Notes: a model not told the origin generated them from the letters alone. 64,000 nucleotides of DNA from Flavobacterium sp. I3-2 (GCF_013389595.1 NZ_CP058306.1:1364001-1428000); one strand, 5' to 3'. Shown: positions 46,354-55,734, counted from the first letter of the stretch. Program-made: numbers and translations.

Positions 46354-46812
46354 ATGAAAAAAGTATTTTTATTTGTTGTTTTGCTTTTATCGATTAGCGG
46401 ATATTCTCAAGAAGATGTGCTAAAAGATCCAGATTTTTTAAAATTCAAAGAAGATTACATTAATCTATATTTGTCAGATGGATTTATTAGATATTTGGAC
46501 GTGCAAGATGAATTTTTAAAAAAAAGACCTGATGATTATCTTGAAAATCAAGATAATTATGAATCTTGGATAAAACAGAATCTATCTAAATCTAAATTTA
46601 AAAATTTAGATGAAGCCTTGGCTTTACACAAAGAGCTTTCTGATTTAACTGCAATTTATGAACCTCAAATTCTAAAACAATTTGAAATGAATTATAAATT
46701 AAGCCAAAAACATGGGGAAGAAGAGTTTAGAGAAATATATTATAGAGAGGTTCAAGATGCTATTACCGAAGCTTTTCTTGTTAAAATAAGAAGTGAAGCT
46801 AAGAATGGATAA
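46354..46812 (+). CDS. small secreted protein of unknown function, tandem paralog 1
   Basis: The frame opens at 46327 but the ATG at 46354 starts a clean signal peptide (MKKVFLFVVLLLSISGYSQ). The mature ~130 residues are helical and acidic/basic. They share a nearly identical core with the following gene: DVQDEFLKKRPDDYLENQD and LDEALALHKEL(S/I)DLTAIYEPQ. No family recognised. It is probably periplasmic. Confidence 0.7.
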   Translation: MKKVFLFVVLLLSISGYSQEDVLKDPDFLKFKEDYINLYLSDGFIRYLDVQDEFLKKRPDDYLENQDNYESWIKQNLSKSKFKNLDEALALHKELSDLTAIYEPQILKQFEMNYKLSQKHGEEEFREIYYREVQDAITEAFLVKIRSEAKNG

Positions 46813-46816
46813 AATA

Positions 46817-46860
46817 TTAAACAAAAAGTTTAAAACGTATGTTTTTAAGTTTTTGTTTAA
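46817..46860 (+). repeat. inverted repeat between the two secreted paralogs
   Basis: An 11-bp perfect inverted repeat (TTAAACAAAAA / TTTTTGTTTAA) separated by 22 bases starts 4 bases after the first stop codon. It could be a weak terminator, though no free T run follows the 3' arm. Confidence 0.5.
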
Positions 46861-46911
46861 AGTACAATATTTACCATTTTCAATCGTTCTTGTATAAATG
46901 TGTATGTAATT

Positions 46912-47364
46912 ATGAAAAAAATATTTTTATTTGTTTTTTTTATTTTGTCTTTTATTGGATATTCTCAAGAGGATATTCTAAAAGACACGGAATATATTCA
47001 ATTCAAGGAAGCGAGTATAGAGCTTCATATTTCTGATGGTTATTTCAGATATATGGATGTACAAGATGAGTTTTTAAAAAAGAGACCTGATGATTATCTT
47101 GAAAATCAAGATAATTATGAATCTTGGATAGAACAGAATTTATCTAAGTCTAAATTTAAAGATTTAGATGAGGCCTTAGCTTTACACAAAGAGCTTATTG
47201 ATTTAACTGCAATTTATGAGCCTCAAATTTTAAAGCTTTTTGATAAATATGGTGATTTGAGCGATAAATATGGTGAAGTTGAATTCAGAGACGTTTTTTA
47301 TAATGATGTTCAAGAAGCTACAAAAGAAGCTTTTCTTGTTCAATTAAAAAATAATCAAAAATAA
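46912..47364 (+). CDS. small secreted protein of unknown function, tandem paralog 2
   Basis: The ATG at 46912 is preferred over 46900 because it starts the signal peptide (MKKIFLFVFFILSFIGYSQ). It shares with paralog 1 the signal peptide, the ~65-residue core and the spacing, and diverges at the C-terminus (YGDLSDKYGEVEFRDVFYND). Duplication is recent in the core, judging by the nearly identical DNA there. Function unknown. Confidence 0.7.
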   Translation: MKKIFLFVFFILSFIGYSQEDILKDTEYIQFKEASIELHISDGYFRYMDVQDEFLKKRPDDYLENQDNYESWIEQNLSKSKFKDLDEALALHKELIDLTAIYEPQILKLFDKYGDLSDKYGEVEFRDVFYNDVQEATKEAFLVQLKNNQK

Positions 47365-47374
47365 ATCATAAACC

Positions 47375-47403
47375 AAAAAGCAACTCACTATGGGTTGCTT
47401 TTT
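47375..47403. terminator. bidirectional terminator
   Basis: A 10-bp stem (AAAAAGCAAC / GTTGCTTTTT) with a 9-nt loop lies between the convergent genes at 46912-47364 and 47388-47801. Confidence 0.85.
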
Positions 47404-47801
47404 TTGTATAAATTCTTAATGAAACTGTTGTAATTCCTTTTGTTTTTTCCCCAATCGTAAATCTGAAATGGAAATCCACAAATTGATAAAAAAGTTAATC
47501 TTGGTTTGTTTTCAGAATCAATCAAACGAATCTCAATGTTTTCAAAATAAGACGACATCGAAAAGCTTACACTTCCTTTAAAAACCTCATTTCCTTCATC
47601 ATAATAAACATTTTTGAATTTAGAAGCTTTCATCGCTTGTAGAATATCTTCACGACTGATTTCTTTATTCTCTAAGTCTAAAGTTCCTATATATTTTGCG
47701 GTAACAGCATTTGGGTTATTCGAGATTCGTTTATATAACAAAATAGAAAGGATAGTTCCAAAAAAAATAATCCAAAAGATGTATTCTGATATAAAATCCA
47801 T
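47388..47801 (-). CDS. small membrane-anchored protein of unknown function
   Basis: The ATG at 47801 is chosen over the frame's first Met because it lies 2 bases after the upstream stop and begins with the membrane helix (FISEYIFWIIFFGTILSILL). The product is about 137 residues: one N-terminal transmembrane helix, then a soluble beta-containing domain (SVSFSMSSYFENIEIRLID). No family recognised. It forms a two-gene unit with the gene to its right, and its 3' end overlaps the bidirectional terminator. Confidence 0.6.
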   Translation of the reverse strand: MDFISEYIFWIIFFGTILSILLYKRISNNPNAVTAKYIGTLDLENKEISREDILQAMKASKFKNVYYDEGNEVFKGSVSFSMSSYFENIEIRLIDSENKPRLTFLSICGFPFQIYDWGKNKRNYNSFIKNLYKKSNP

Positions 47802-47803
47802 AG

Positions 47804-48025
47804 TTAAACTTGTTTGAATGTTTTTATGTAATTTTTTGTCATCATAAAAGTCCAAATAACAGGAACAAATAACAACAATTTAAAACCAATTAAATCGTTG
47901 CTAAACAAAGTTTTTGTAAACGAATCGGTCATAAAAACGATACTGTTTACAACTGATGTAATGATGAAAAATAAAAATAGTAAATATTGTTTTGTTGTCG
48001 GATGCGTTTGCCAATTGTTTTTCAT
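47804..48025 (-). CDS. small two-helix membrane protein of unknown function
   Basis: A 73-residue protein with two hydrophobic helices (about 13-31 and 46-62) and a basic C-terminus (KNYIKTFKQV). Translationally coupled to the downstream gene, whose start is 2 bases after this stop. A large inverted repeat lies in its leader (48028-48069). Confidence 0.55.
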   Translation of the reverse strand: MKNNWQTHPTTKQYLLFLFFIITSVVNSIVFMTDSFTKTLFSNDLIGFKLLLFVPVIWTFMMTKNYIKTFKQV

Positions 48026-48027
48026 GA

Positions 48028-48069
48028 TGTTGATTATTGATTAATTCAATACAAACATAATAATCAACA
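48028..48069 (-). promoter_or_regulatory. 11-bp inverted repeat upstream of the small membrane-protein pair
   Basis: TGTTGATTATT (48028-48038) and AATAATCAACA (48059-48069) are perfect complements separated by 20 bases, immediately before the start codon at 48025. It could be an operator or a leader hairpin. Confidence 0.4.
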
Positions 48070-48103
48070 ATTAATAAAAATTGTAAAATTGGGACAAAAC
48101 AAA

Positions 48104-48130
48104 AAATCTCGTGAGATTATCACGAGATTT
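48104..48130 (-). terminator. intrinsic terminator after the aminopeptidase gene
   Basis: An 11-bp perfect stem (AAATCTCGTGA / TCACGAGATTT) with a 5-nt loop, followed on the minus strand by T's. Confidence 0.88.
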
Positions 48131-48135
48131 TTTTA

Positions 48136-49911
48136 TTAGATTGCTTTGGTTTTTTTACGTAACCAAATTTTTTCGTCTTCATTTAATCTTGGAGCAAGCT
48201 TCTCAAAAACCCATTCGTTGTAGTTGTTTAACCAATCGATATGTTCTGTATGAAGGATTGATTTTTCAACTAAATCCGTATCGATATAACAAACCGTTAA
48301 AGTTTCAAAATCCATGAAATCACCAAACTGATTACTTTCTAAATTTTTGGCAGCCACTAAGTTTTCAATACGAATTCCGTGTTTTCCTTCACGATATAAA
48401 CCAGGCTCGATAGAAGTAATCATTCCTACTAAAATTGGAATGTCCGTTGCAGTTCCGTTAAATACATGCGGACCTTCGTGTACATTTAAAAAGAAACCAA
48501 CTCCGTGACCTGTTCCGTGACCGTAATTACGTTTCGTTGCTAATAAAGGTTGACGCGTAATGGCATCGATTTGATATCCGCGCGTTCCAGTTGTGAAAAC
48601 GGCTCTCGAACCGTCAATCGTACCTTTTAAAACCAAGGTGTAATCTTCTTTTTCTTCTGCCGTCATTTCACCTAACGAAACCACACGTGTAATATCAGTT
48701 GTTCCTGTTAAATATTGTCCTCCAGAATCTACCAATAATAAACCTTTTGGTTCTAATTGATATTCAAATTCTGGTTCTGCTTTGTAATGAGGAAGCGCTC
48801 CGTGGTCTTTGTAACCGGCAATCGTATCAAAAGAAATATCTTTAAAACCAGGTTGTTCTTCACGGAAACCTTGTAGTTTTTCAGCAATAGAAATTTCAGA
48901 TAAAGTTCCAGTTGCAACGTTTTCTTCTAACCATTTAAAAAACTTAGTTAAAGCAACGCCATCGTTAATCATAGCTTCACGAGTATGCGCTAATTCCACT
49001 TCGTTTTTAACCGCTTTTAATAAGTTCGAAGGATTTAATGCTTCGGTAATTTTTATGTTATTAGGAATAGAATCATAAACCGCAAAACATGTGCGTTTTG
49101 GATCTAATAAAATACTATTTACTTCTAAATTTTCAATTAATTGATAAACTTTGTTGTATGATTTAACCTCAACACCAGCAGTTTTTAATGTTGTAATTGA
49201 TTCTTCGTTTAATTTACCATCAGCAATAAATAAAAACGCTGCTGTTTGCGTTACATAAGCAAAAGATAATACAACCGGATTGCAATTTACATCTGTTCCA
49301 CGGATATTAAATAACCAAGCAATATCATCTAAAGACGAAATTAAATGTGAAGCTACGTGCGCTTTTTTTAATTCAGCACGAACTTCAGCTAATTTATCTG
49401 CTGTAGATTTTCCTGTGATTTCAATTGGTAATAAATAGGCAGGATTAGTCGGTAAACTTGGGCGGTTTTCCCAAATCGAACCTAATAAATCTACATGTCC
49501 GTTAACTTTTAAACCAAGTGGTTCTAAAGTTTGTTTTACGGTATTTGCTACTAACAAAGAAGCTAAATTTCCGTCGAAAGCAATAGTGCTTTCAGCTGTG
49601 AATTCTTCAGCTAACCAAGAAACGTATTCTGCTGCGTGCTGTACTTTTAATTTTACTAATTCGAAACCAGAACCTGCTAATTGTTGATTTGCTTGAACAA
49701 AGTAACGAGAATCTGTCCATAAACCTGCAAAATCTTGTGTAATTACTAACGTTCCGGCAGAACCTGTAAAACCAGAAGTCCAAGAAATACAACGGTAATG
49801 TTCAGGTAAATATTCACTGATATGTGGGTCTGACGATGGAATGATATAAGCGTCAATGTTATTTTTTGTCATTAATTGGCGAATAGCAGCCAACTTTTCA
49901 ATATGTTTCAT
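48136..49911 (-). CDS. Xaa-Pro aminopeptidase (M24B, aminopeptidase P, long form)
   Basis: Cytosolic metallopeptidase that removes the N-terminal residue before proline. At 591 residues it is the three-domain APP1-like form: two creatinase-N-like domains (about 5-130 and 160-300) and a C-terminal pita-bread domain. The metal ligands can be seen as LLVDSGGQYLTGTTDITR (two Asp), GHGTGHGVGFFLNVHEGP (His), SIEPGLY (Glu) and HGIRIENL (Glu). A monocistronic unit on the minus strand. Confidence 0.95.
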   Translation of the reverse strand: MKHIEKLAAIRQLMTKNNIDAYIIPSSDPHISEYLPEHYRCISWTSGFTGSAGTLVITQDFAGLWTDSRYFVQANQQLAGSGFELVKLKVQHAAEYVSWLAEEFTAESTIAFDGNLASLLVANTVKQTLEPLGLKVNGHVDLLGSIWENRPSLPTNPAYLLPIEITGKSTADKLAEVRAELKKAHVASHLISSLDDIAWLFNIRGTDVNCNPVVLSFAYVTQTAAFLFIADGKLNEESITTLKTAGVEVKSYNKVYQLIENLEVNSILLDPKRTCFAVYDSIPNNIKITEALNPSNLLKAVKNEVELAHTREAMINDGVALTKFFKWLEENVATGTLSEISIAEKLQGFREEQPGFKDISFDTIAGYKDHGALPHYKAEPEFEYQLEPKGLLLVDSGGQYLTGTTDITRVVSLGEMTAEEKEDYTLVLKGTIDGSRAVFTTGTRGYQIDAITRQPLLATKRNYGHGTGHGVGFFLNVHEGPHVFNGTATDIPILVGMITSIEPGLYREGKHGIRIENLVAAKNLESNQFGDFMDFETLTVCYIDTDLVEKSILHTEHIDWLNNYNEWVFEKLAPRLNEDEKIWLRKKTKAI

Positions 49912-50030
49912 AAAACAGAATTTTGATACTGCAAGTTAATCAATTTTATTGTTTTCTTAATCGATAAAAATCTTTAAAATAAGTTAACTTTTATTCGTAA
50001 CCGTTCTTAGTTTGTATCTTTACAAAAAAT

Positions 50031-50987
50031 ATGATTATGAAGTTTCTTACCGAAATTCCTATAAAACCATTAGAAGAAAAAATTTCTTACGAATCTAAAA
50101 TTGTTTCTGTCGGAAGTTGTTTTGCTGTGAATATGGCAGAAAAATTCAAGCAATTTCAGTTTCAATATGCAGTTAATCCGTTTGGAATTTTGTTTCATAC
50201 GCAAGCGATTGAGAATTTATTTCAATTTGCTTTGGAAGACAAATTATTCACAGAAACGGATGTTTTTTTACATAACGAAATATGGAGTTCTTTTGATGCA
50301 CATTCTGATTTGAATGAATTGGAAGCAGATGAAGTTTTGTTTCATTTGAATTCAAAAATTAGAACTTTCCGTTCAGATTTAGAATCGGCTTCGCATTTGA
50401 TTTTGACTTTGGGAACTTCTTGGGTTTATAGAAATGTAGCTTCTAATCAATTAGTCGCGAATTGCCATAAAATTCCACAAAAAGAGTTTACGAAAGAAAT
50501 TTTATCGGTCAATTACATTCAAGAAAACATCAAACGAATGGTTGAAATTGCGAATGAAATCAATCCAAATCTAAAAATCATATTTTCGGTTTCGCCGGTT
50601 CGTCATATCAAAGATGGTTTTGTAGAAAATCAGCAAAGTAAAGCACATTTAATTACCGCACTTCAAGGTTTCTTACAAGAAAATAAGCAACATTATTATT
50701 TTCCTGCGTTTGAAATTATGATGGATGAATTACGTGATTACCGTTTTTATGCAGCCGATTTATTGCATCCGAATGAAATGGCAATCCATTATATTTGGGA
50801 GAAATTTGTTTCAAACTGCATTTCAGATGAATCGTTTCCAACCATGAAATTGGTTGATGAGGTTCAGAAAGGATTGGCGCATCGACCTTTTAATCCGTAT
50901 GCTGAAAGTCATAATCTATTTATGGATAAATTGGCGCAGAAATTGGACATCCTTTTAGAAAAATATCCTTACATGAATTTTAGATAA
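50031..50987 (+). CDS. GSCFA-domain protein
   Basis: A 318-residue protein of the GSCFA family, named after the motif seen here at about 26-31 (SVGSCFAVNM). It is a SGNH-hydrolase-like fold with a late DLLHPNEMA block that resembles the Asp/His end of SGNH enzymes. No signal peptide. A second ATG two codons later is equally possible. The next gene begins 1 base after its stop. Substrate unknown; possibly a lipid or glycan acyl hydrolase. Confidence 0.85.
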   Translation: MIMKFLTEIPIKPLEEKISYESKIVSVGSCFAVNMAEKFKQFQFQYAVNPFGILFHTQAIENLFQFALEDKLFTETDVFLHNEIWSSFDAHSDLNELEADEVLFHLNSKIRTFRSDLESASHLILTLGTSWVYRNVASNQLVANCHKIPQKEFTKEILSVNYIQENIKRMVEIANEINPNLKIIFSVSPVRHIKDGFVENQQSKAHLITALQGFLQENKQHYYFPAFEIMMDELRDYRFYAADLLHPNEMAIHYIWEKFVSNCISDESFPTMKLVDEVQKGLAHRPFNPYAESHNLFMDKLAQKLDILLEKYPYMNFR

Positions 50988-50988
50988 G

Positions 50989-51627
50989 ATGACAAATAAA
51001 AAAAAAAATATATTCAGATTGGTTGGTGTGATATTGATAATGCTAGTTGGAGCATTTTTTTATCATATAATCGGTACGCCATTTAGTAAAGAAAGCAATG
51101 TGCAACCCGATTCAGAAATCATCACACAACAATTAAAAAATGTAAGTAAATTGGTAGTTAACGAAGCGAAGCTTTCGCAAATTTACAACTACAAAGACCA
51201 AAAGTCGTATTTGATGAATTTGTTTACGTTTGATAAAAAAGCAATGGTTTTAATCAATGCTGATGTTCAAGTAATGTACGATTTATCGAAATTGGAATAT
51301 CAGATTGATGAAACGAATAAAGTACTAAAGATTACTTCAATTCCGAAAGAAGAAATTAAGATTAGTCCGGATATTAAAATTTACAACATCGAAGATTCGA
51401 CTTTTAATACCTTTAAAGGCGAAGATTACAATAAAATTTCAGAAACGATTAAGGCAGAATTTGCTAAGAAAATCGAGAATTCAAATATCCAAAGTAACGC
51501 ACAAAACCGTTTGATTAGTGAGTTGGCGAAATTTTTGGTAGTTACTAAATCTTTAGGTTGGACGTTGAAATATCAAGACCAAGTAATAAATAGTCAAACT
51601 GATTTTGCGATACCGATTCAAGGATAA
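50989..51627 (+). CDS. DUF4230 membrane-anchored protein
   Basis: A 212-residue protein with an N-terminal membrane helix (about 10-28) and a long extracytosolic domain of DUF4230 type: LVVNEAKLSQIYNYKD, ALVLINADVQVMYDL-like strands and a final Ala/Glu-rich helix before WTLKYQDQV. The start overlaps the GSCFA stop region (TAAGATG), so the two are coupled. Function unknown. Confidence 0.85.
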   Translation: MTNKKKNIFRLVGVILIMLVGAFFYHIIGTPFSKESNVQPDSEIITQQLKNVSKLVVNEAKLSQIYNYKDQKSYLMNLFTFDKKAMVLINADVQVMYDLSKLEYQIDETNKVLKITSIPKEEIKISPDIKIYNIEDSTFNTFKGEDYNKISETIKAEFAKKIENSNIQSNAQNRLISELAKFLVVTKSLGWTLKYQDQVINSQTDFAIPIQG

Positions 51628-51628
51628 A

Positions 51629-51665
51629 AAAAATCCTGCTCTTTATATATATGAGCAGGATTTTT
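51629..51665. terminator. bidirectional terminator
   Basis: A 13-bp perfect stem (AAAAATCCTGCTC / GAGCAGGATTTTT) with an 11-nt loop lies between the DUF4230 gene and the converging hydroxylase gene. Confidence 0.92.
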
Positions 51666-51670
51666 TTGTT

Positions 51671-53428
51671 TTATGCATTTACAGATTCAAGAATCAATTC
51701 TATTCCAAATTCGATTAAATGTTTTACATCAGTACGTTTGGTTTTTAAATTCTCTAAATGCGCTAATGTTTTGTCTTTTAATTCTGAAAGTTGATTTTTT
51801 TCTGCAACTTCTAAAATTTCAACAGATAATAACCAATCAGTTGGATAGTTTGATTTTAAAGTTTCTAAGATTTGATTTAAATCTGCATTTGTATTTTTAT
51901 TTTCTCTGAAATCACGAACCGTTTGATACATTTTTTCAAGAGCTTCACGTTCTGGAGTTTTCTTTGCTTTGATGGTTTGCGAAGACGGAACGTGAGAAAT
52001 CATATTAAAGCTGTGCATATCTGCCGGACCTGAAAAAGCTGAAACTACTTTTTTACCAACAGCCATATCGTAAGTTCCCCATTCTGGACGGAATAAAACT
52101 GTTTCTCCGTGAGTTACCGTACAATTTTTAAAACTAATTAAAATGATTTCGCCTTGTAAGTTACGAGAACCTGTTATGATTTCACCTTTTACAACGATGT
52201 TGCCTTCAAATTCTAGCGTTACTTCTTCGCCTTCGTAAATATCGTAAGCACGTAAATCACGCGGGCTCATGTCTTCAATTGCTAAGTTGATTCCTTTAAG
52301 TTTTCCAATCGGACTACCGAAACCTTCTGCGTGATATTCAACTCCGTGATTTACTAATTCTTTTTCTCTGTAAGATAACGCAGTTTGTCCCGTAGTTTGA
52401 ATGTAAACTGGTTTTCCTTCGTTTTCAATTACGTTGGTGAAAATCCCCGAAATTTGTAATCCTGTGCTTAATTCAATCGTGCCTAAAGCTTTTGAATCAA
52501 TCAGTTTTTTAATTCCGCTTAATCCGCCTGTACGTAAAGCCATTGTATTTGCAAATTGTTCAAGTACCAAACTTAAATGAGCAAAATCTGGAGTAACAAA
52601 AAGTTGCGGTTGTGGTTTTGTGATGTCAAAACTTTGATTGACAGATTCGATTGTGTATGGAAGTTTTTTAACATTGTCTGTCATGCACCAAGCGCTTTCT
52701 CCAATAGAAGAAAGTAAACCGGCGCCGTAAATTTTTGGGTCTTCAAGTGTTCCTATTAAACCGTACTCAACCGTCCACCAATGAAGGTTTCTGATTTGAG
52801 CCATTTCAGATGGTTCTCCTGTATCTTTTTGTAAATCATCAACTAATTTTTCAACACGAACGATTTCTTCTGCATCGGCATCTTCAGCTTCTTTTAAAAT
52901 CGATAACAATCGGATAGCTTCGTAGATTTCGTAATCTTTAGCAGATGAAATAGCTTTACATCCAATTTCACCAAAACGACGTAAATATTCAGCATATTCT
53001 GGATTTGCAATAATAGGAGCATGACCAGCACCTTCGTGAATGATATCTGGAGCAGGCGTATATTCGATATTTTCTAATTGTCTGATGTCAGAAGCGATAA
53101 CCAATACATTATAAGCTTGAAATTCCATGAAAGCATTTGGTGGAATAAATCCATCAACCGCAACTGCAGCCCAACCAATCTCTTTTAAAATACGATTCAT
53201 ACCGTACATATTAGGTATGTTTTCAATATCGATTCCGGTTTGACGAAGTCCGTCTACATAAGAATTATGCGCAACTTTAGATAAATAGTTAACGTTTTTA
53301 CGCATTACGTATCTCCAAACAGCTTGGTTTATAGGGGTGTAATCTTCGTAAACTTGTGGTTTAATGAATTGTTTTAAGTGCTTTGGTAAACGGTCTAAAA
53401 GAGGGTTGCTTTCAAAATGAGTTTCCAT
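51671..53428 (-). CDS. phhA: aromatic amino acid hydroxylase (phenylalanine 4-monooxygenase type) with long C-terminal extension
   Basis: Pterin-dependent iron monooxygenase, probably making tyrosine from phenylalanine. The catalytic domain occupies about residues 1-300, with ferrous-iron ligands His131 and His136 (IIHEGAGHAP) and Glu221 (WWTVEYGLIG), and the KIYGAGLLSSIGES block. Bacterial enzymes normally end near 280-300; this one continues to 585. The extension has no motif I recognise, though part (about 385-440) is strand-rich and the last ~90 residues are helical. It is an otherwise stand-alone gene. Confidence 0.88.
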   Translation of the reverse strand: METHFESNPLLDRLPKHLKQFIKPQVYEDYTPINQAVWRYVMRKNVNYLSKVAHNSYVDGLRQTGIDIENIPNMYGMNRILKEIGWAAVAVDGFIPPNAFMEFQAYNVLVIASDIRQLENIEYTPAPDIIHEGAGHAPIIANPEYAEYLRRFGEIGCKAISSAKDYEIYEAIRLLSILKEAEDADAEEIVRVEKLVDDLQKDTGEPSEMAQIRNLHWWTVEYGLIGTLEDPKIYGAGLLSSIGESAWCMTDNVKKLPYTIESVNQSFDITKPQPQLFVTPDFAHLSLVLEQFANTMALRTGGLSGIKKLIDSKALGTIELSTGLQISGIFTNVIENEGKPVYIQTTGQTALSYREKELVNHGVEYHAEGFGSPIGKLKGINLAIEDMSPRDLRAYDIYEGEEVTLEFEGNIVVKGEIITGSRNLQGEIILISFKNCTVTHGETVLFRPEWGTYDMAVGKKVVSAFSGPADMHSFNMISHVPSSQTIKAKKTPEREALEKMYQTVRDFRENKNTNADLNQILETLKSNYPTDWLLSVEILEVAEKNQLSELKDKTLAHLENLKTKRTDVKHLIEFGIELILESVNA

Positions 53429-53567
53429 AATGTATAGAGTTGTATTAATCTATTACAAATATTAGTATTTCATTTTGTATTTAATAATTTTTAGGGTTGA
53501 AATTTTCAATTAGTGCAATTTTTTACTTCGATGTTTGAATTAACATATTAAAAAAGTTATAAAAATT

Positions 53568-53596
53568 TTGTATCTAATATTTTTTTTATAAATTAG
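53568..53596 (+). promoter_or_regulatory. possible promoter of the lipoprotein gene
   Basis: TTG (53568-53570) and TAAATTAG (53589-53596, one mismatch to TAnnTTTG) are 18 bases apart, about 36 bases before the start codon. Confidence 0.4.
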
Positions 53597-53632
53597 CACT
53601 TATATTTAACAATAAAATAATATAAATCTATT

Positions 53633-54379
53633 ATGAAAAAAATCTTTTTATCTCTTTCTGCTATCGCATTGTTAGCAGTAGGAACAGTATCTTGTGGTGG
53701 TGACGATTCTTCTTCTCCAGTTATTGTTGATCCAGTTGATGATACTACACCGGATGATACAACGCCAGGAACGGCTAATATTGTAATTGGTGGTACAGAA
53801 TATAAGTCAAGTTTTGGGTATTTTACTGTTTATGGAAATGAAACAACTGGTGCTATTGAAGGTACTTATACATGGACACCTGAAGAATTAGGTGGAGGTG
53901 CAACCGAAAGTCTTTTAGTTTCAGAATGGTCTTCATTTGAAATTTTGAATAGAACTGATGCTGGGTCATATTACATCTTGCTAACAAGTTTTGATGTTCC
54001 AATGATTGATGAAAATCAAGCAGGGTTACCAAATCAGTTTCAAGGAGTTCTTTCTTACGGACAAAAATTATATTATGTTGCTAGTCAAGGAGCTACTCCT
54101 TCTTTAGTTTCAACTGCTAATAATCAAACGGCTAATACTTCGTTCTCTACTTTTGCTTTAGGTCAATTTGGACAAACTGAAAACGGAGATGCAGCTCATC
54201 AAGTAACGAATTATGCTTTCACTTCAGCTTTTGGTTATTCAGGTACTGCAGCACCAGGTACATTTAATGGTACAGGTTCTTTGTTGTATGTTGAAACTAA
54301 GACAGCTTCTAAATCAAATTCGAAAGAGGATAGATTTGAAAGAGCTATTAAATCTTTTGATATCAATAGAGTAAAATAA
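53633..54379 (+). CDS. surface-type lipoprotein of unknown function
   Basis: A 248-residue lipoprotein: lipobox VGTVSCGG (Cys21) followed by GGDDSS, an acidic motif like a lipoprotein surface-export signal, then an Asp/Thr/Pro repeat linker (DPVDDTTPDDTTPG). The mature domain is beta-rich (IVIGGTEYKSSFGYFTVYG...). No family recognised. Monocistronic, ending at a strong terminator. Confidence 0.65.
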   Translation: MKKIFLSLSAIALLAVGTVSCGGDDSSSPVIVDPVDDTTPDDTTPGTANIVIGGTEYKSSFGYFTVYGNETTGAIEGTYTWTPEELGGGATESLLVSEWSSFEILNRTDAGSYYILLTSFDVPMIDENQAGLPNQFQGVLSYGQKLYYVASQGATPSLVSTANNQTANTSFSTFALGQFGQTENGDAAHQVTNYAFTSAFGYSGTAAPGTFNGTGSLLYVETKTASKSNSKEDRFERAIKSFDINRVK

Positions 54380-54427
54380 TAAAATAATTATAATTTTTTA
54401 GATTGTATCTAAAAATTAAATGTTATA

Positions 54428-54460
54428 AAAACGAGTTCGATATTGTATCGGACTCGTTTT
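54428..54460 (+). terminator. intrinsic terminator
   Basis: A 15-bp stem with one G-U pair (AAAACGAGTTCGATA / TATCGGACTCGTTTT) and a 3-nt loop, followed by T-rich sequence. Confidence 0.9.
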
Positions 54461-54496
54461 GTTTAAGTTTGATTTTATTCTTTCGTTATTCAAGTC

Positions 54497-55149
54497 TTAA
54501 ATAGTATTGAATTTTTGTATATAAAACATTTCAAATTTCAATATGCTAAAGAAATTTTTAATAATGGCATTATCTAAACAATTTCCTTTGCGTGACATGC
54601 TTTGTATGATTCCTCTCTATTTTATTAAAACTTGTTATTGCTTCATTTGATATTGCCGTCCTTGGTCGGAATGAAATATCAAATCTTTAGTATCTTTAGT
54701 TATTTTAAATGCTTTTTGCATTTGAATTACTTGGTTAAAGACAGGGTACTCGCTTAATTCATAGCTGATTATTTCTTGATTATACAAATCCATTACTTGT
54801 GATAAATATAATTTTTTATCTTTTACTTTAAATTCGGTAATATCTGTTACCCATTTTTGGTTGGGTTTATCAGCCTTAAATGCCCTTTGTAATATATTTG
54901 AAGCAATTCTCCATTGTACGATGTATATTTTTTTCTTCGAATCAAACTTTTCAATCCTAAATTCTGCATCAATTTAAGAACAGTTTTGTGATTAATTAAT
55001 ATTCCTAATTTTCTTAGCTCATCAGTAATTCTTCTATAGCTATATCTGCATTTTAGTTTATGACAAATGGCTTTAATTTGAAGTTTTATTTCTTGATATT
55101 TTTCGGTTTTACTAGCTAAATAATGATAATAAAAACTGCTTCTAGCCAT
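54497..55149 (-). pseudogene. IS3 transposase orfB (DDE integrase), disrupted
   Basis: The N-terminal HTH_21 part is open (MARSSFYYHYLASKTEKYQ, 55149 leftwards). A one-base deletion at about 54905-54909 shifts the frame; the integrase core resumes as ASNILQRAFKADKPNQKWVTD. Two internal stops follow HSDQGRQYQMKQ. The first two catalytic Asp residues are still visible (WVTD, HSDQG), but the Glu position reads Lys (NAIIKNFF), and the frame ends after FNTI. No functional transposase can be made. Confidence 0.88.
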
Positions 55150-55731
55150 TTGCGTACAATCTAAAAGTAGATTTAGATCGAATGTTGGTCTTAATTTGTT
55201 TATGGCTTACGTTCAAGTTTTTTAGTGTTTCTTCCTTGGTTTGAATTAAGGCATTGAACTTTTTTTGCAGAGCATTCTCACAACGCAAGCGTTCGTTCTC
55301 AAACAAAAGTTCTTCTTCTCTAGTTAATGGCTGTTTAGGTTTTGTTGGTTTTCGTTTTGGTGTATCCATACTTTTAGCACGTCCTTTAGGTAATAATCCG
55401 TCAAGACAAAAGTTAGTAAAATCTTTTCGCAATTTTAAAATAGTTGAGCCACTGAATATATTAAATTTCAGTCGAGCTTCTCATAAACATAAATTCTAGT
55501 GGACTATAGCCAAAAAAATTTATGCTTAAAACTTTGCGAATACTTATTGTTATTATGTTTAGGAACTAAACCATTAACTCTTTTTGATTGATAATCATGA
55601 ATCCATTTACGCAATATACTTTCATTAAATTCTTCTCGAGATGAAATAAGATTCAATGATTAAAGATTGTCTAATTCATCTTCTACTCAACTCATCTTAA
55701 ATGCTAAATCGTATTTTATTTTTCTTTCCAT
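55142..55731 (-). pseudogene. IS3 orfA (helix-turn-helix and leucine zipper), disrupted
   Basis: The start MERKIKYDLAFKMS at 55731 matches IS150-type OrfA, but stops interrupt it within 20 codons and repeatedly after that. The last ~96 codons (55432-55142) are open and keep the zipper-like helix (LTREEELLFENERLRCENAL). An A-run at 55217-55223 (minus AAAAAAC) marks where the family shifts frame between orfA and orfB. Confidence 0.8.
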
Positions 55732-55734
55732 AAA

